Shown here: positions 43,808 to 51,757 of the stretch, piece by piece
How the letters are laid out: every line of letters starts with the position of its first letter
How positions within the stretch are numbered: position 1 is the first letter of the stretch
Assembly: GCA_016290325.1 (NCBI GenBank)
Contig: JAEETL010000007.1
Span: 29,652-93,651 of the forward strand
Source: Muribaculaceae bacterium
Lineage (GTDB): Bacteria > Bacteroidota > Bacteroidia > Bacteroidales > Muribaculaceae
Direction of reading: 5' to 3'
DNA: 64,000 bases
Program-made: the position numbers and the translations under genes
Notes under the pieces: generated by a model
Databases searched by the model: none
What the model saw: the letters and a program-made list of their open reading frames with translations, nothing else
What the model was told of the DNA's origin: nothing

Positions 43808-44770
43808 ATGCAAGGTGATCCATTAGTCTCAATCCAATGTTTGGTCTATAATCACGAGCCGTTCCTTCGTCAATGCTTGGATGGATTCGTGATGCAGAAG
43901 GCCACATTCCCCTTTGAGGCCATCGTTCATGATGATGCATCGACCGATGGCTCAGCCGCCATCATTCGCGAATATGCTGAGAAATACCCCGATATCATCA
44001 AACCAATCTATGAGACCGAAAACCAATATAGCAAACATGATGGTTCATTAAGAAGAGTTGTACATGCTGCAGTACATCCTTCGGCCAAATACATCGCTAT
44101 ATGCGAGGGCGATGACTATTGGATTGATCCCCAAAAGCTCCAACTCCAAGTCGATTTTTTGGAATCTCACCCCGACTATTCCTTTTCTGTTCACGAATAT
44201 AAGGTGTGGAACGAAGTGAAGAAGGAATTTGAGCCACATCAGATAGAATTCTTAAAAGGGGCAAATGGAAATCTAACATTGACGCTTGATGATTATGTAA
44301 CACGTGTGTTTTTTACAAAAACCCTAACCAGTGTTTATCGAAAGAGTGCATTCGAGAATTCTAAATATCGGCAGTATGATCCAGCTGGATTTGATTGGAT
44401 GCTTTTCTATGCCTTAATGACACAGGGCAAATGTTATCTACTTAATCGTGCTATGGGTGTATATCGAGTTCAACCAAACAGCGTAACTGCTTCCAAAAAT
44501 CTCGAAGGATTATATCTCCATACTCTTGATGCGATGTTAAGCATACCTAGAGAAGAACGAACAGAGCAATCGAGAGAATTTGTTTATAATTATCTAAAGA
44601 CTTTTGCATTCTCGGTTTATTACTACCGTCAATGGCACACAATAATAAAGTACTTCAAATATTTAGGATTGAAACGTGCACTTCTTTTAACCTTTGTGAT
44701 ACCCTTTATAAGGCTTAGAGAACTCATCGATTATAAGAGAGGAAAAAGAGAATACGCTTTTCAATGCTAA
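43808..44770 (+). CDS. family 2 glycosyltransferase
   Basis: 320 residues. The N-terminal GT-A domain is PLVSIQCLVYNHEPFLRQCLDGF, with EAIVHDDASTDGSA as the nucleotide site, CEGDDYWIDPQKLQLQ as the DxD-containing segment and GFDWMLFYALMTQGK later. The C-terminal 70 residues are basic and partly hydrophobic (ALLLTFVIPFIRL), suggesting membrane association. This is the last gene of the AT-rich operon and is followed by a terminator hairpin. Confidence 0.88.
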   Translation: MQGDPLVSIQCLVYNHEPFLRQCLDGFVMQKATFPFEAIVHDDASTDGSAAIIREYAEKYPDIIKPIYETENQYSKHDGSLRRVVHAAVHPSAKYIAICEGDDYWIDPQKLQLQVDFLESHPDYSFSVHEYKVWNEVKKEFEPHQIEFLKGANGNLTLTLDDYVTRVFFTKTLTSVYRKSAFENSKYRQYDPAGFDWMLFYALMTQGKCYLLNRAMGVYRVQPNSVTASKNLEGLYLHTLDAMLSIPREERTEQSREFVYNYLKTFAFSVYYYRQWHTIIKYFKYLGLKRALLLTFVIPFIRLRELIDYKRGKREYAFQC

Positions 44771-44823
44771 TATTTAATATTCCAGATATAATAGGTACTA
44801 AAGACTATTATTCTAGCATCTAT

Positions 44824-44857
44824 GAGGCCGGCTTATTGAGCCGGCTTCATTCTTTGA
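44824..44857 (+). terminator. terminator after the polysaccharide operon
   Basis: GCCGGCT (44827-44833) pairs with AGCCGGC (44839-44845), then TTCATTCTTT. The T-run is imperfect. Confidence 0.6.
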
Positions 44858-45015
44858 GATAGGTAAGATTGTTTTGAACAGAATCCCATCTAGTTCTCAC
44901 CTATAAATCTCCTATATAAGATTTAGAATTCTGTTCGCAGTTCTTTCTAGAACATGCACAACATGGAAAGTGTTATTTTAGTGCTGGAATGGGGCGAAGA
45001 TTGAGGGATTTTATG

Positions 45016-45023
45016 TATCTTTG
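45016..45023 (+). promoter_or_regulatory. glnS -7 box
   Basis: TATCTTTG matches TAnnTTTG about 40 bases before the glnS ATG. No clear -33 element is seen. Confidence 0.5.
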
Positions 45024-45063
45024 CAGTTTGATTAGAAAAAACTGTATTTAATAGAGATATATT

Positions 45064-46785
45064 ATGGCGGAGAATTTAGAGAATATCAATGTAGGGAGCG
45101 AGGAGAAGAAGCCCTTGAATTTCGTGCAGCAAATTGTGGCCGACGACTTGGCGGCAGGTAAAAATGGCGGGCGCTTGAACACCCGTTTCCCGCCGGAGCC
45201 TAACGGCTATCTGCACATCGGTCATGCCAAGGCCATCTGCATGGACTTTGGCGTTGCCGAGAAATTCGGTGGCACCTGCAACCTGCGTTTCGATGACACC
45301 AACCCGCAAAAGGAGGACACCGAGTATGTCGAGGCTATCATGCGCGACATCCATTGGCTGGGCTTTGACTGGGCCGATAGGCTGTACTATGCCAGTGACT
45401 ATTTCCCCAAACTGTACGACTTCGCCATCCGTCTCATCAAGGAGGGCAAGGCTTATGTTGACGACCAGACAAGCGAGCAGATCGCTCAACAGAAAGGTAC
45501 GCCCACAACGCCTGGCATCAATAGCCCCTACCGCGACCGCACAGTCGAGGAGAACCTGGACCTGTTCCAGCGCATGAATGCGGGCGAGTTTGAGGAGGGC
45601 AGCCACGTGCTGCGCGCCAAGATCGACATGGCGTCGAGCAACATGCACTTCCGCGACCCGATTATCTACCGCATCATCAAAACGCCGCATTGGCGCACGG
45701 GTAACAAGTGGAATGTTTATCCGATGTATGACTTTGCCCATGGCCAAAGCGACTACTTTGAGGGCGTGACCCACTCGATCTGCACTCTGGAGTTTGTGCC
45801 TCATCGCGACCTGTATGACTACTTTGTTCACGAACTGGCTGGTGAGAGCGCCAGCGAGTACTGCCCGCGCCAGATTGAGTTTAACCGCCTGAACCTCACT
45901 TACACCGTGATGAGTAAGCGCAAACTGCTGCAACTCGTCAAGGAAGGTCTTGTGGCCGGTTGGGACGATCCCCGCATGCCGACCTTGTGTGGCCTTCGCC
46001 GCCGCGGCTTCACAGCCCAGTCCATCAAGAACTTTATCGAGGACATCGGCTACACCAAGTATGAGGCATTGAACGACATCAGCCTGCTTGAGCACTCCAT
46101 CCGCGAGGAACTCAACCACCATGCGCCCCGTGTGAGCGCTGTACTAAATCCCGTCAAGGTGGTGATCACTAACTACCCCGAGGACAAGGTGGAAATGATG
46201 GAAATGGACAACAACCCCGAGCAGGAGAACGCAGGAACCCACCAGATGCCCTTCTCGCGTGAAATTTATATCGAGCGCGACGACTTCATGGAAGAGCCGC
46301 CCAAAAAGTTCTTCCGCCTCACCCCGGGCAAGGAAGTGCGCCTCAAGGGAGCCTATATTATCATGTGTACCGGCTGCACTAAGGATGCCGACGGTAATGT
46401 GACCGAGATCCAGTGCACCTATGACCCCGACACGCTGAGCGGCAGTGCCGGCAGCCAGCGCAAAGTCAAGGGCACCCTGCACTGGGTGAGCGCCCGCCAT
46501 TGCGTTGACGCCGAGGTAAGGCTGTATGACCGCCTGTTTGCCGTTGAGAATCCCAGCGCCGACACCGAACACGACTTCCGCGAGCTGCTTAACCCCGAGT
46601 CGCTGCGCGTGCTGCCCAACGCCAAGATTGAGCCTTATTTGGCACAAACCGCCAAGGTCGAGGACAAGTTCCAGTTCCAGCGTATCGGCTACTTCTGTGT
46701 GGATAGCGACTCAACTGCAAAGAAGCTTGTCTTTAACCGCACGATTGGCCTGAAAGACAGTTGGGCCAAGCAACAAGGCAAATAA
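45064..46785 (+). CDS. glnS: glutaminyl-tRNA synthetase
   Basis: 573 residues, a class I synthetase. The HIGH motif is PNGYLHIGHAK (residues 51-54) and the KMSKS equivalent is VMSKRKL. RFDDTNPQKEDTEYVEAI is the GlnRS/GluRS signature, and a C-terminal anticodon-binding beta-barrel follows. It charges tRNA-Gln directly, an enzyme that Bacteroidetes are known to have. ftsY starts 36 bases after its stop, so a shared transcript is possible. Confidence 0.95.
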   Translation: MAENLENINVGSEEKKPLNFVQQIVADDLAAGKNGGRLNTRFPPEPNGYLHIGHAKAICMDFGVAEKFGGTCNLRFDDTNPQKEDTEYVEAIMRDIHWLGFDWADRLYYASDYFPKLYDFAIRLIKEGKAYVDDQTSEQIAQQKGTPTTPGINSPYRDRTVEENLDLFQRMNAGEFEEGSHVLRAKIDMASSNMHFRDPIIYRIIKTPHWRTGNKWNVYPMYDFAHGQSDYFEGVTHSICTLEFVPHRDLYDYFVHELAGESASEYCPRQIEFNRLNLTYTVMSKRKLLQLVKEGLVAGWDDPRMPTLCGLRRRGFTAQSIKNFIEDIGYTKYEALNDISLLEHSIREELNHHAPRVSAVLNPVKVVITNYPEDKVEMMEMDNNPEQENAGTHQMPFSREIYIERDDFMEEPPKKFFRLTPGKEVRLKGAYIIMCTGCTKDADGNVTEIQCTYDPDTLSGSAGSQRKVKGTLHWVSARHCVDAEVRLYDRLFAVENPSADTEHDFRELLNPESLRVLPNAKIEPYLAQTAKVEDKFQFQRIGYFCVDSDSTAKKLVFNRTIGLKDSWAKQQGK

Positions 46786-46821
46786 CACATCACATAGATT
46801 ACTAAGCACTAAATTATTGAT

Positions 46822-47793
46822 ATGGGATTATTTAAGAAACTTTTCTCACGCGAGAAAAAAGAGACACTAGATAAGGGTCTGGAAAAGACCAAGCAGGGCG
46901 TGTTTGAGAAAATCAAACATGCAGTAGCTGGCAAATCTACCGTTGACGACGACGTGCTCGACAACCTGGAGGAGGTTTTTGTCACCAGCGACGTGGGTGT
47001 TGACACCACAGTCAAGATCATCGATCGCCTCCAGGCACGTGTAGCCCGCGACAAGTATGTGAACACGGCCGAGCTGAACGAATTGTTGTGTGACGAGATT
47101 TCACAAATGCTGGCCGACAACAACAATGCTGAGCTCGAGGACTTTACCGTACCCGAGGACAGCAAACCCTATGTCATCATGGTCGTTGGTGTAAACGGTG
47201 TGGGTAAGACCACTACCATCGGCAAACTCGCCTATCAGTTTAAGCAGGCCGGTAACAAGGTCGTACTTGGTGCTGCCGATACTTACCGCGCAGCTGCCGA
47301 CGAGCAGTTGGAGATTTGGGGCAACCGCGTAGGTGTTCCTGTCATCAAGCATAAGATGGGCACCGATCCCGCCGCAGTAGCCTATGACGCAGTACAGAGC
47401 GCCAAGGCCCAGAATGCCGATGTGGTGATTATCGACACCGCAGGCCGACTGCATAACAACGTCAGCCTGATGAACCAGTTAACCAAAATCAAGAACACCA
47501 TGCGCAAGGTGCTGCCCGATGCACCCCAAGAGGTACTGCTCGTGCTCGACGGCTCAACAGGACAAAATGCCTTTGAACAGGCTAAGCAGTTCTCGGCAGC
47601 TACCGAGGTTAATGCATTAGCCATCACTAAGCTTGACGGCACGGCCAAGGGCGGCGTAGTCATCGGAGTGAGCGACCAGTTCCAGATTCCCGTTAAATAC
47701 ATCGGCCTGGGCGAACAGATGACCGACCTGCAGATTTTTAACAAGCATGAGTTTGTAAAGTCGCTGTTCGGCATCACGAGTAGCGAGGATTGA
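46822..47793 (+). CDS. ftsY: signal recognition particle receptor FtsY
   Basis: 323 residues. A short charged N-terminus (no long acidic A domain as in E. coli) leads to the N helical bundle and the SRP GTPase domain. The G motifs are GVNGVGKTTTIGKL, DTYRAAADEQLE, IIDTAGRLHNN and TKLDGTAKGG. It docks ribosome-nascent-chain complexes bound by Ffh at the membrane. It is followed after one base by rimO. Confidence 0.96.
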   Translation: MGLFKKLFSREKKETLDKGLEKTKQGVFEKIKHAVAGKSTVDDDVLDNLEEVFVTSDVGVDTTVKIIDRLQARVARDKYVNTAELNELLCDEISQMLADNNNAELEDFTVPEDSKPYVIMVVGVNGVGKTTTIGKLAYQFKQAGNKVVLGAADTYRAAADEQLEIWGNRVGVPVIKHKMGTDPAAVAYDAVQSAKAQNADVVIIDTAGRLHNNVSLMNQLTKIKNTMRKVLPDAPQEVLLVLDGSTGQNAFEQAKQFSAATEVNALAITKLDGTAKGGVVIGVSDQFQIPVKYIGLGEQMTDLQIFNKHEFVKSLFGITSSED

Positions 47794-47794
47794 C

Positions 47795-49090
47795 GTGAGG
47801 AAAAACAAGATAGACATCGTTTCGCTGGGCTGTTCCAAGAACCTTGTGGACAGCGAGCATCTCATGCGCCAGTTCCAAGCCGCTGGCTATCTTGTGACGC
47901 ACAATCCTAAACGCATCGACGGCGAAACAGTAGTGGTAAACACCTGCGGATTCATTGCCGATGCCCAACAAGAGTCCATCGATACCATCTTGCAACTGGG
48001 CGAAGCCAAGCGTCAGGGCAAAATCCGCAACCTGATTGTAATGGGTTGTTTGTCAGAGCGCTTCCGTGCCGACCTAATGGAAGCGCTACCCGAAGTGGAC
48101 CGTATGTACGGCAAATTTGACTGGAAAAACATGCTTGCTGACCTGGGGCACGCTTACCGCGAAGACCTGGCTCGGGAACGGTGCCTAACTACTCCCAACC
48201 ATTATTGCTACCTGAAAATCTCGGAGGGCTGCAACCGCTTTTGCGCTTTTTGCGCTATCCCACTTATTACTGGCCGGCACACATCAATTCCCATGGGCGG
48301 CCTGCTCGACGAGGTGCACCACCTGACCACTCAAGGTGTTAAGGAGTTTAATGTCATTGCACAGGACTTGTCATCCTATGGAACCGATCTTGAGGGTCGC
48401 ATGATGCTGCCCGAACTGATTGACCGCATGGCTGACATTGAGGGAGTGGAGTGGATACGCCTGCACTATGCCTATCCTACCCAGTTCCCCTATGACATCT
48501 TGCCGGTCATGGCCAGCCGAGACAATGTGTGCAGCTATTTGGACATCGCCTTGCAGCATATCAGTGACAACGTGCTCACAAACATGCGACGCCACATCTC
48601 CCGTCAAGAGACGCTTGATCTGCTAGCACGCCTGCGCCGCGAGGTGCCTGGTATTCACATCCGCACAACCCTTATGGTGGGCTTCCCTGGCGAGGGTGAA
48701 CAGGAGTTTGAGGAACTCATGGATTTCACTCGTGAAGCGCGATTTGAGCGCATGGGCGCATTTACTTACAGCGAGGAGGCGGGCACTTGGGCCGCTCAGC
48801 ACCTTGATGATGATATTCCCAATGAGGTGAAACAAGAACGCTTGCAACGTCTCATGGAGTTGCAGGAAGAAATATCCCTTGAAATCCAACAGGAAAAAGT
48901 GGGCCAGACCCTGCGTGTAATCATTGACCGCGAGGATGAGGATTACTATATCGGGCGCACCCAGTGGGATAGCCCCGAGGTTGATCCCGAGGTGCTGATT
49001 ACTAAAAATAAACCACTCACTATCGGTGAGTTTGCCCATGTGCGCGTTACCGAGGCGCTCCCCTTTGAATTAATCGCTACCAGTATTTAA
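47795..49090 (+). CDS. rimO: ribosomal protein S12 methylthiotransferase RimO
   Basis: 431 residues. The start codon is GTG at 47795, one base after the ftsY stop; no ATG is available nearby. The N-terminal UPF0004 domain has three Fe-S cysteines (SLGCSKNLVDSE, NTCGFI, MGCLSERF). The radical-SAM motif is CNRFCAFC, and a C-terminal TRAM domain follows. It adds a methylthio group to the conserved Asp of S12 (beta-methylthio-Asp). Confidence 0.95.
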   Translation: MRKNKIDIVSLGCSKNLVDSEHLMRQFQAAGYLVTHNPKRIDGETVVVNTCGFIADAQQESIDTILQLGEAKRQGKIRNLIVMGCLSERFRADLMEALPEVDRMYGKFDWKNMLADLGHAYREDLARERCLTTPNHYCYLKISEGCNRFCAFCAIPLITGRHTSIPMGGLLDEVHHLTTQGVKEFNVIAQDLSSYGTDLEGRMMLPELIDRMADIEGVEWIRLHYAYPTQFPYDILPVMASRDNVCSYLDIALQHISDNVLTNMRRHISRQETLDLLARLRREVPGIHIRTTLMVGFPGEGEQEFEELMDFTREARFERMGAFTYSEEAGTWAAQHLDDDIPNEVKQERLQRLMELQEEISLEIQQEKVGQTLRVIIDREDEDYYIGRTQWDSPEVDPEVLITKNKPLTIGEFAHVRVTEALPFELIATSI

Positions 49091-49119
49091 CCTTTTACTT
49101 TGGGGATCGTTTGTCAAAT

Positions 49120-49131
49120 GCAAACGATTGC
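49120..49131. promoter_or_regulatory. LacI-family-like operator palindrome, copy 2
   Basis: GCAAACGATTGC, identical to 532-543. A further half-repeat, TCGTTTG (49107-49113), pairs with CAAACGA (49121-49127). It lies 55 bases upstream of the -7 box TAATTTTG at 49187-49194 of the gene at 49271. Confidence 0.55.
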
Positions 49132-49186
49132 GCTGTTTTCCAACGTTTTTTCTTATAATTTATAATGTGTTTGTCAGAATTAGTAG

Positions 49187-49194
49187 TAATTTTG
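49187..49194 (+). promoter_or_regulatory. -7 box of the gene at 49271
   Basis: TAATTTTG, 76 bases before the ATG. The -33 element is not obvious, which fits a promoter that needs an activator. Confidence 0.55.
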
Positions 49195-49270
49195 ACCGAC
49201 TTTAAAAAGTTTCAGGTACTAGAACAAACCAACTTTATTTACATGTTTAATTAATAATCATTTTTCAATT

Positions 49271-51121
49271 ATGAAGAAATTAACGTTAGTTTTATCAATG
49301 TTAATTGCTCTCGTTGGCTTGAATGCTAACGCAGCAATGTACATCGTGGGTGATGATCCCCTGGGCGGCTGGACTTGGAACGGCGGTACGCTCATGACCG
49401 ACAACGGTGACGGAACCTTTACCTACAAGGCTACCATCACTGGTTCTGTTTGGTTCGTCTTTGCTGACGGCCAGGGCGAAGACTGGGATGACTTCAACGG
49501 TAATTACCGTTTTGGTCCCGTCAGCGGTGGCAACGAGATCGTTGCTGCTAACACTGACCACACCACTCAGAAGTCAATCGACGGCAATGCTTCTTATCAG
49601 TTCACTGGTACGAACCATGAGTACACTTTCATCTTTGACTCTAACAACATGACGTTCAGGGTTGAGGGTATTGTTGATGCTCCCACCTCCGACACTTACA
49701 CCGTTGCTGGCAGCAGCACCGCTCTGTTTGGTGAGCCCGCTTGGAGCGCAACCAACACTGCCAACGACATGACCTTGGAGAATGGTCTTTACACCTTTAC
49801 CAAGAACAATGTCGAGCTGACCACTTCTGGTTTCAGCTTCAAGGTGGTTTACAACCATGACTGGGGTGTTGCTTATCCCAGCAGCAACTTCGTACAGGCG
49901 ATCGCAAAGCATGGCTACTACAACGTTGTCATCACCTTTGACGCTGGCACTAAGGAGATCACCTGCACCCCGACTCTCGTTGAAGAAATCGTTGACGGCC
50001 AGGATCCCATCTACACCGTTGCTGGTGCACCCGCTGCCCTGTTTGGCACTGAGTGGGCTCCCGCTCTCGTTGAGAACGAGATGACCAAGGGTCAGGACGG
50101 TATCTACACCTGGACCAAGAACGGTGTTGAGCTCACCGCTGGTGAAGTTCAGTTCAAGGTGGTTATGGGTCACGAGTGGGGTCAGGAATGGCCTTCAAGC
50201 AACTATGTTGCAACCATCGAAGAGAATGGCAACTACAATGTGGTTATCACCTTCAATCCCGAGAACCAGGAGATCACCTTCAACGCTACCGCTGTTGAGG
50301 TTGGTGAGGACTTCTACACCGTGGCCGGTTCTCCCGCAGCCCTCTTTGGTGAGGAGTGGAATCCCGGCTATGCTGCCAACAACATGACTCTGGCTAATGG
50401 TCTCTACACTTGGACCAAGCAGGGTGTTGAGCTTGCTGCCAATACCTTTATTGAGTTCAAGGTTGTGAAGAACAACAACTGGAACACCTGCTGGCCCGCT
50501 AGTAACTATGAGTACACTGTTGCTGCTGATGGCACCTATGACGTGACCATCACCTACAACCCCGAGAACAACGAGGTTACCTTCGCTTGTGTAGCTCAGG
50601 GTGTTAATCCCCAGCCTGCTGTTCGCGGTGACGTGAACGAGGACCAGAATGTGAACATCGCTGACGTTAGTGCCCTCATCGACATCCTGCTGGGCAATGG
50701 TACTGCAAATGCTGGTGCTGACAGCAACCTGGATGGCAATGTAAACATCGCTGATGTTAGTGCTCTTATCGACTACCTGTTGAGTGGTAGCTGGCCCGTA
50801 GTAGAGATGGTTTATACCGTTGTGGGTCCCGCTAATGTTTTTGGCAGCGAATGGAACACCAACGACGAGGCTAACAACATGACCAAGGGCGCTGATGGCG
50901 TTTACACCTGGAGCAAGACCGGCGTAACCCTGTACGGCAACTTTGAGTTCAAGGTTGTTGGCAACCACGACTGGAGCATCTATGAGTGGCCCATCGGCAT
51001 GAACAACTGGGTGGCTAACGTAGCCGAGGAAGGTGTTTATGACATCGTCATCACTTTCAACCCCGATGCTCCCGATGCTGACCGCATCACCTGCACGCTG
51101 ACCAAGACCGGTAACGTTTAA
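49271..51121 (+). CDS. secreted SusE/X25-like modular protein with internal dockerin pair, copy 1
   Basis: 616 residues. The signal peptide ends near NANA. Module A (23-133) is the same as in the genes at 1-378 and 51758. Modules B, C and D (141-235, 247-340, 347-440) follow the pattern YTVAGSPAALFG..W, then Y.WTK..VEL and EFKVV..HDW..WP. A dockerin pair (453-506, GDVNEDQNVNIADVSALID) comes next, then module E (513-616). The modules resemble SusE/SusF and pullulanase X25 alpha-glucan-binding domains. A sixth module lies in frame after the TAA stop. The dockerin is unusually internal. LacI-type operator upstream. Confidence 0.85.
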   Translation: MKKLTLVLSMLIALVGLNANAAMYIVGDDPLGGWTWNGGTLMTDNGDGTFTYKATITGSVWFVFADGQGEDWDDFNGNYRFGPVSGGNEIVAANTDHTTQKSIDGNASYQFTGTNHEYTFIFDSNNMTFRVEGIVDAPTSDTYTVAGSSTALFGEPAWSATNTANDMTLENGLYTFTKNNVELTTSGFSFKVVYNHDWGVAYPSSNFVQAIAKHGYYNVVITFDAGTKEITCTPTLVEEIVDGQDPIYTVAGAPAALFGTEWAPALVENEMTKGQDGIYTWTKNGVELTAGEVQFKVVMGHEWGQEWPSSNYVATIEENGNYNVVITFNPENQEITFNATAVEVGEDFYTVAGSPAALFGEEWNPGYAANNMTLANGLYTWTKQGVELAANTFIEFKVVKNNNWNTCWPASNYEYTVAADGTYDVTITYNPENNEVTFACVAQGVNPQPAVRGDVNEDQNVNIADVSALIDILLGNGTANAGADSNLDGNVNIADVSALIDYLLSGSWPVVEMVYTVVGPANVFGSEWNTNDEANNMTKGADGVYTWSKTGVTLYGNFEFKVVGNHDWSIYEWPIGMNNWVANVAEEGVYDIVITFNPDAPDADRITCTLTKTGNV

Positions 51122-51460
51122 CACACCTACACTGTAGCTGGTGCACCCTCCTCACTTTTTGGCAGCGAATGGGCTCCTGATCACGAGGGCAACGACATGG
51201 TAAAGGGTGCTGACGGCAAATATACCTGGAAATATGAAGGTTATGTAGCAACTGGAGCTGTAGAAGTCGAGTTCAAGGTTGTTAAAGACCATGATTGGGA
51301 CAATGGTTCATGGCCTGCAAACAACTATTATTCTCTCATTGGCTCTGAGGGTTATCCGATGACTGTTTACATTGTAACAATCACCTTCGATCCTAATGCT
51401 GCTGATGATGATGAGAACAAAATTATGTTCTCCGCTTTACCAGTACAAATGCCGGAGTAA
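51122..51460 (+). pseudogene. in-frame C-terminal module cut off by a stop codon
   Basis: Directly after the TAA at 51119-51121, the same frame continues as HTYTVAGAPSSLFGSEWAP, then KYTWKYEGY, EFKVVKDHDWD and TITFDP, ending at TAA 51458-51460. This is a complete module of the family. It has no start codon until 51197 and no ribosome-binding site, so it is not an independent gene. It is either decayed coding sequence or reached by readthrough. Confidence 0.8.
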
Positions 51461-51488
51461 TCTTCTCGAATCATCTGAACTAAAAAAG

Positions 51489-51523
51489 ACGGAGCCCCGT
51501 GTATCGGGACTCCGTTTTTTTAT
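51489..51523 (+). terminator. intrinsic terminator after modular gene 1
   Basis: CGGAG.CCCG (51490-51499) pairs with CGGG.CTCCG (51505-51514), followed by TTTTTTTATT. It lies after the interrupted module, which suggests that the module belongs to the same transcript. Confidence 0.85.
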
Positions 51524-51560
51524 TAAAGTCGCTTGGCCTAGTCTTGCTGCAACTATACTC

Positions 51561-51583
51561 TAGCAAGTGTAGTCCACACAGGC
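51561..51583 (-). repeat. remnant of the Dabb gene 3' end
   Basis: 23 bases identical to 53372-53394, the last codons (ACVDYTC) of the Dabb gene that follows the second modular gene. This marks one edge of an ancestral tandem duplication. Confidence 0.75.
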
Positions 51584-51757
51584 ATGAAAAAAGCACGGAT
51601 GTAATAGTTTTTTTCAGAAATTAAATAAAAAGAATCCAACAACGATGATTTTATTCAAAAAATACGTAATTTTGTGCGATTTCAATAAAAGACATCAAGC
51701 TTCATCAATAAGCTTATTTTAGTCATATTGTTTAACTTAATAATCATTATTTCAAGT

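Noticed and set aside
45076..46122. 348-codon minus-strand open frame
   Set aside because: Antisense to glnS, whose HIGH and MSK motifs are intact.
50195..51124. 309-codon minus-strand open frame
   Set aside because: Shadow of the modular dockerin gene; its openness follows from the codon bias of the sense strand.
51197..51460. Separate small gene starting at the ATG 51197
   Set aside because: The family module starts upstream at 51122 in the same frame; the ATG is internal to the module and has no ribosome-binding site.
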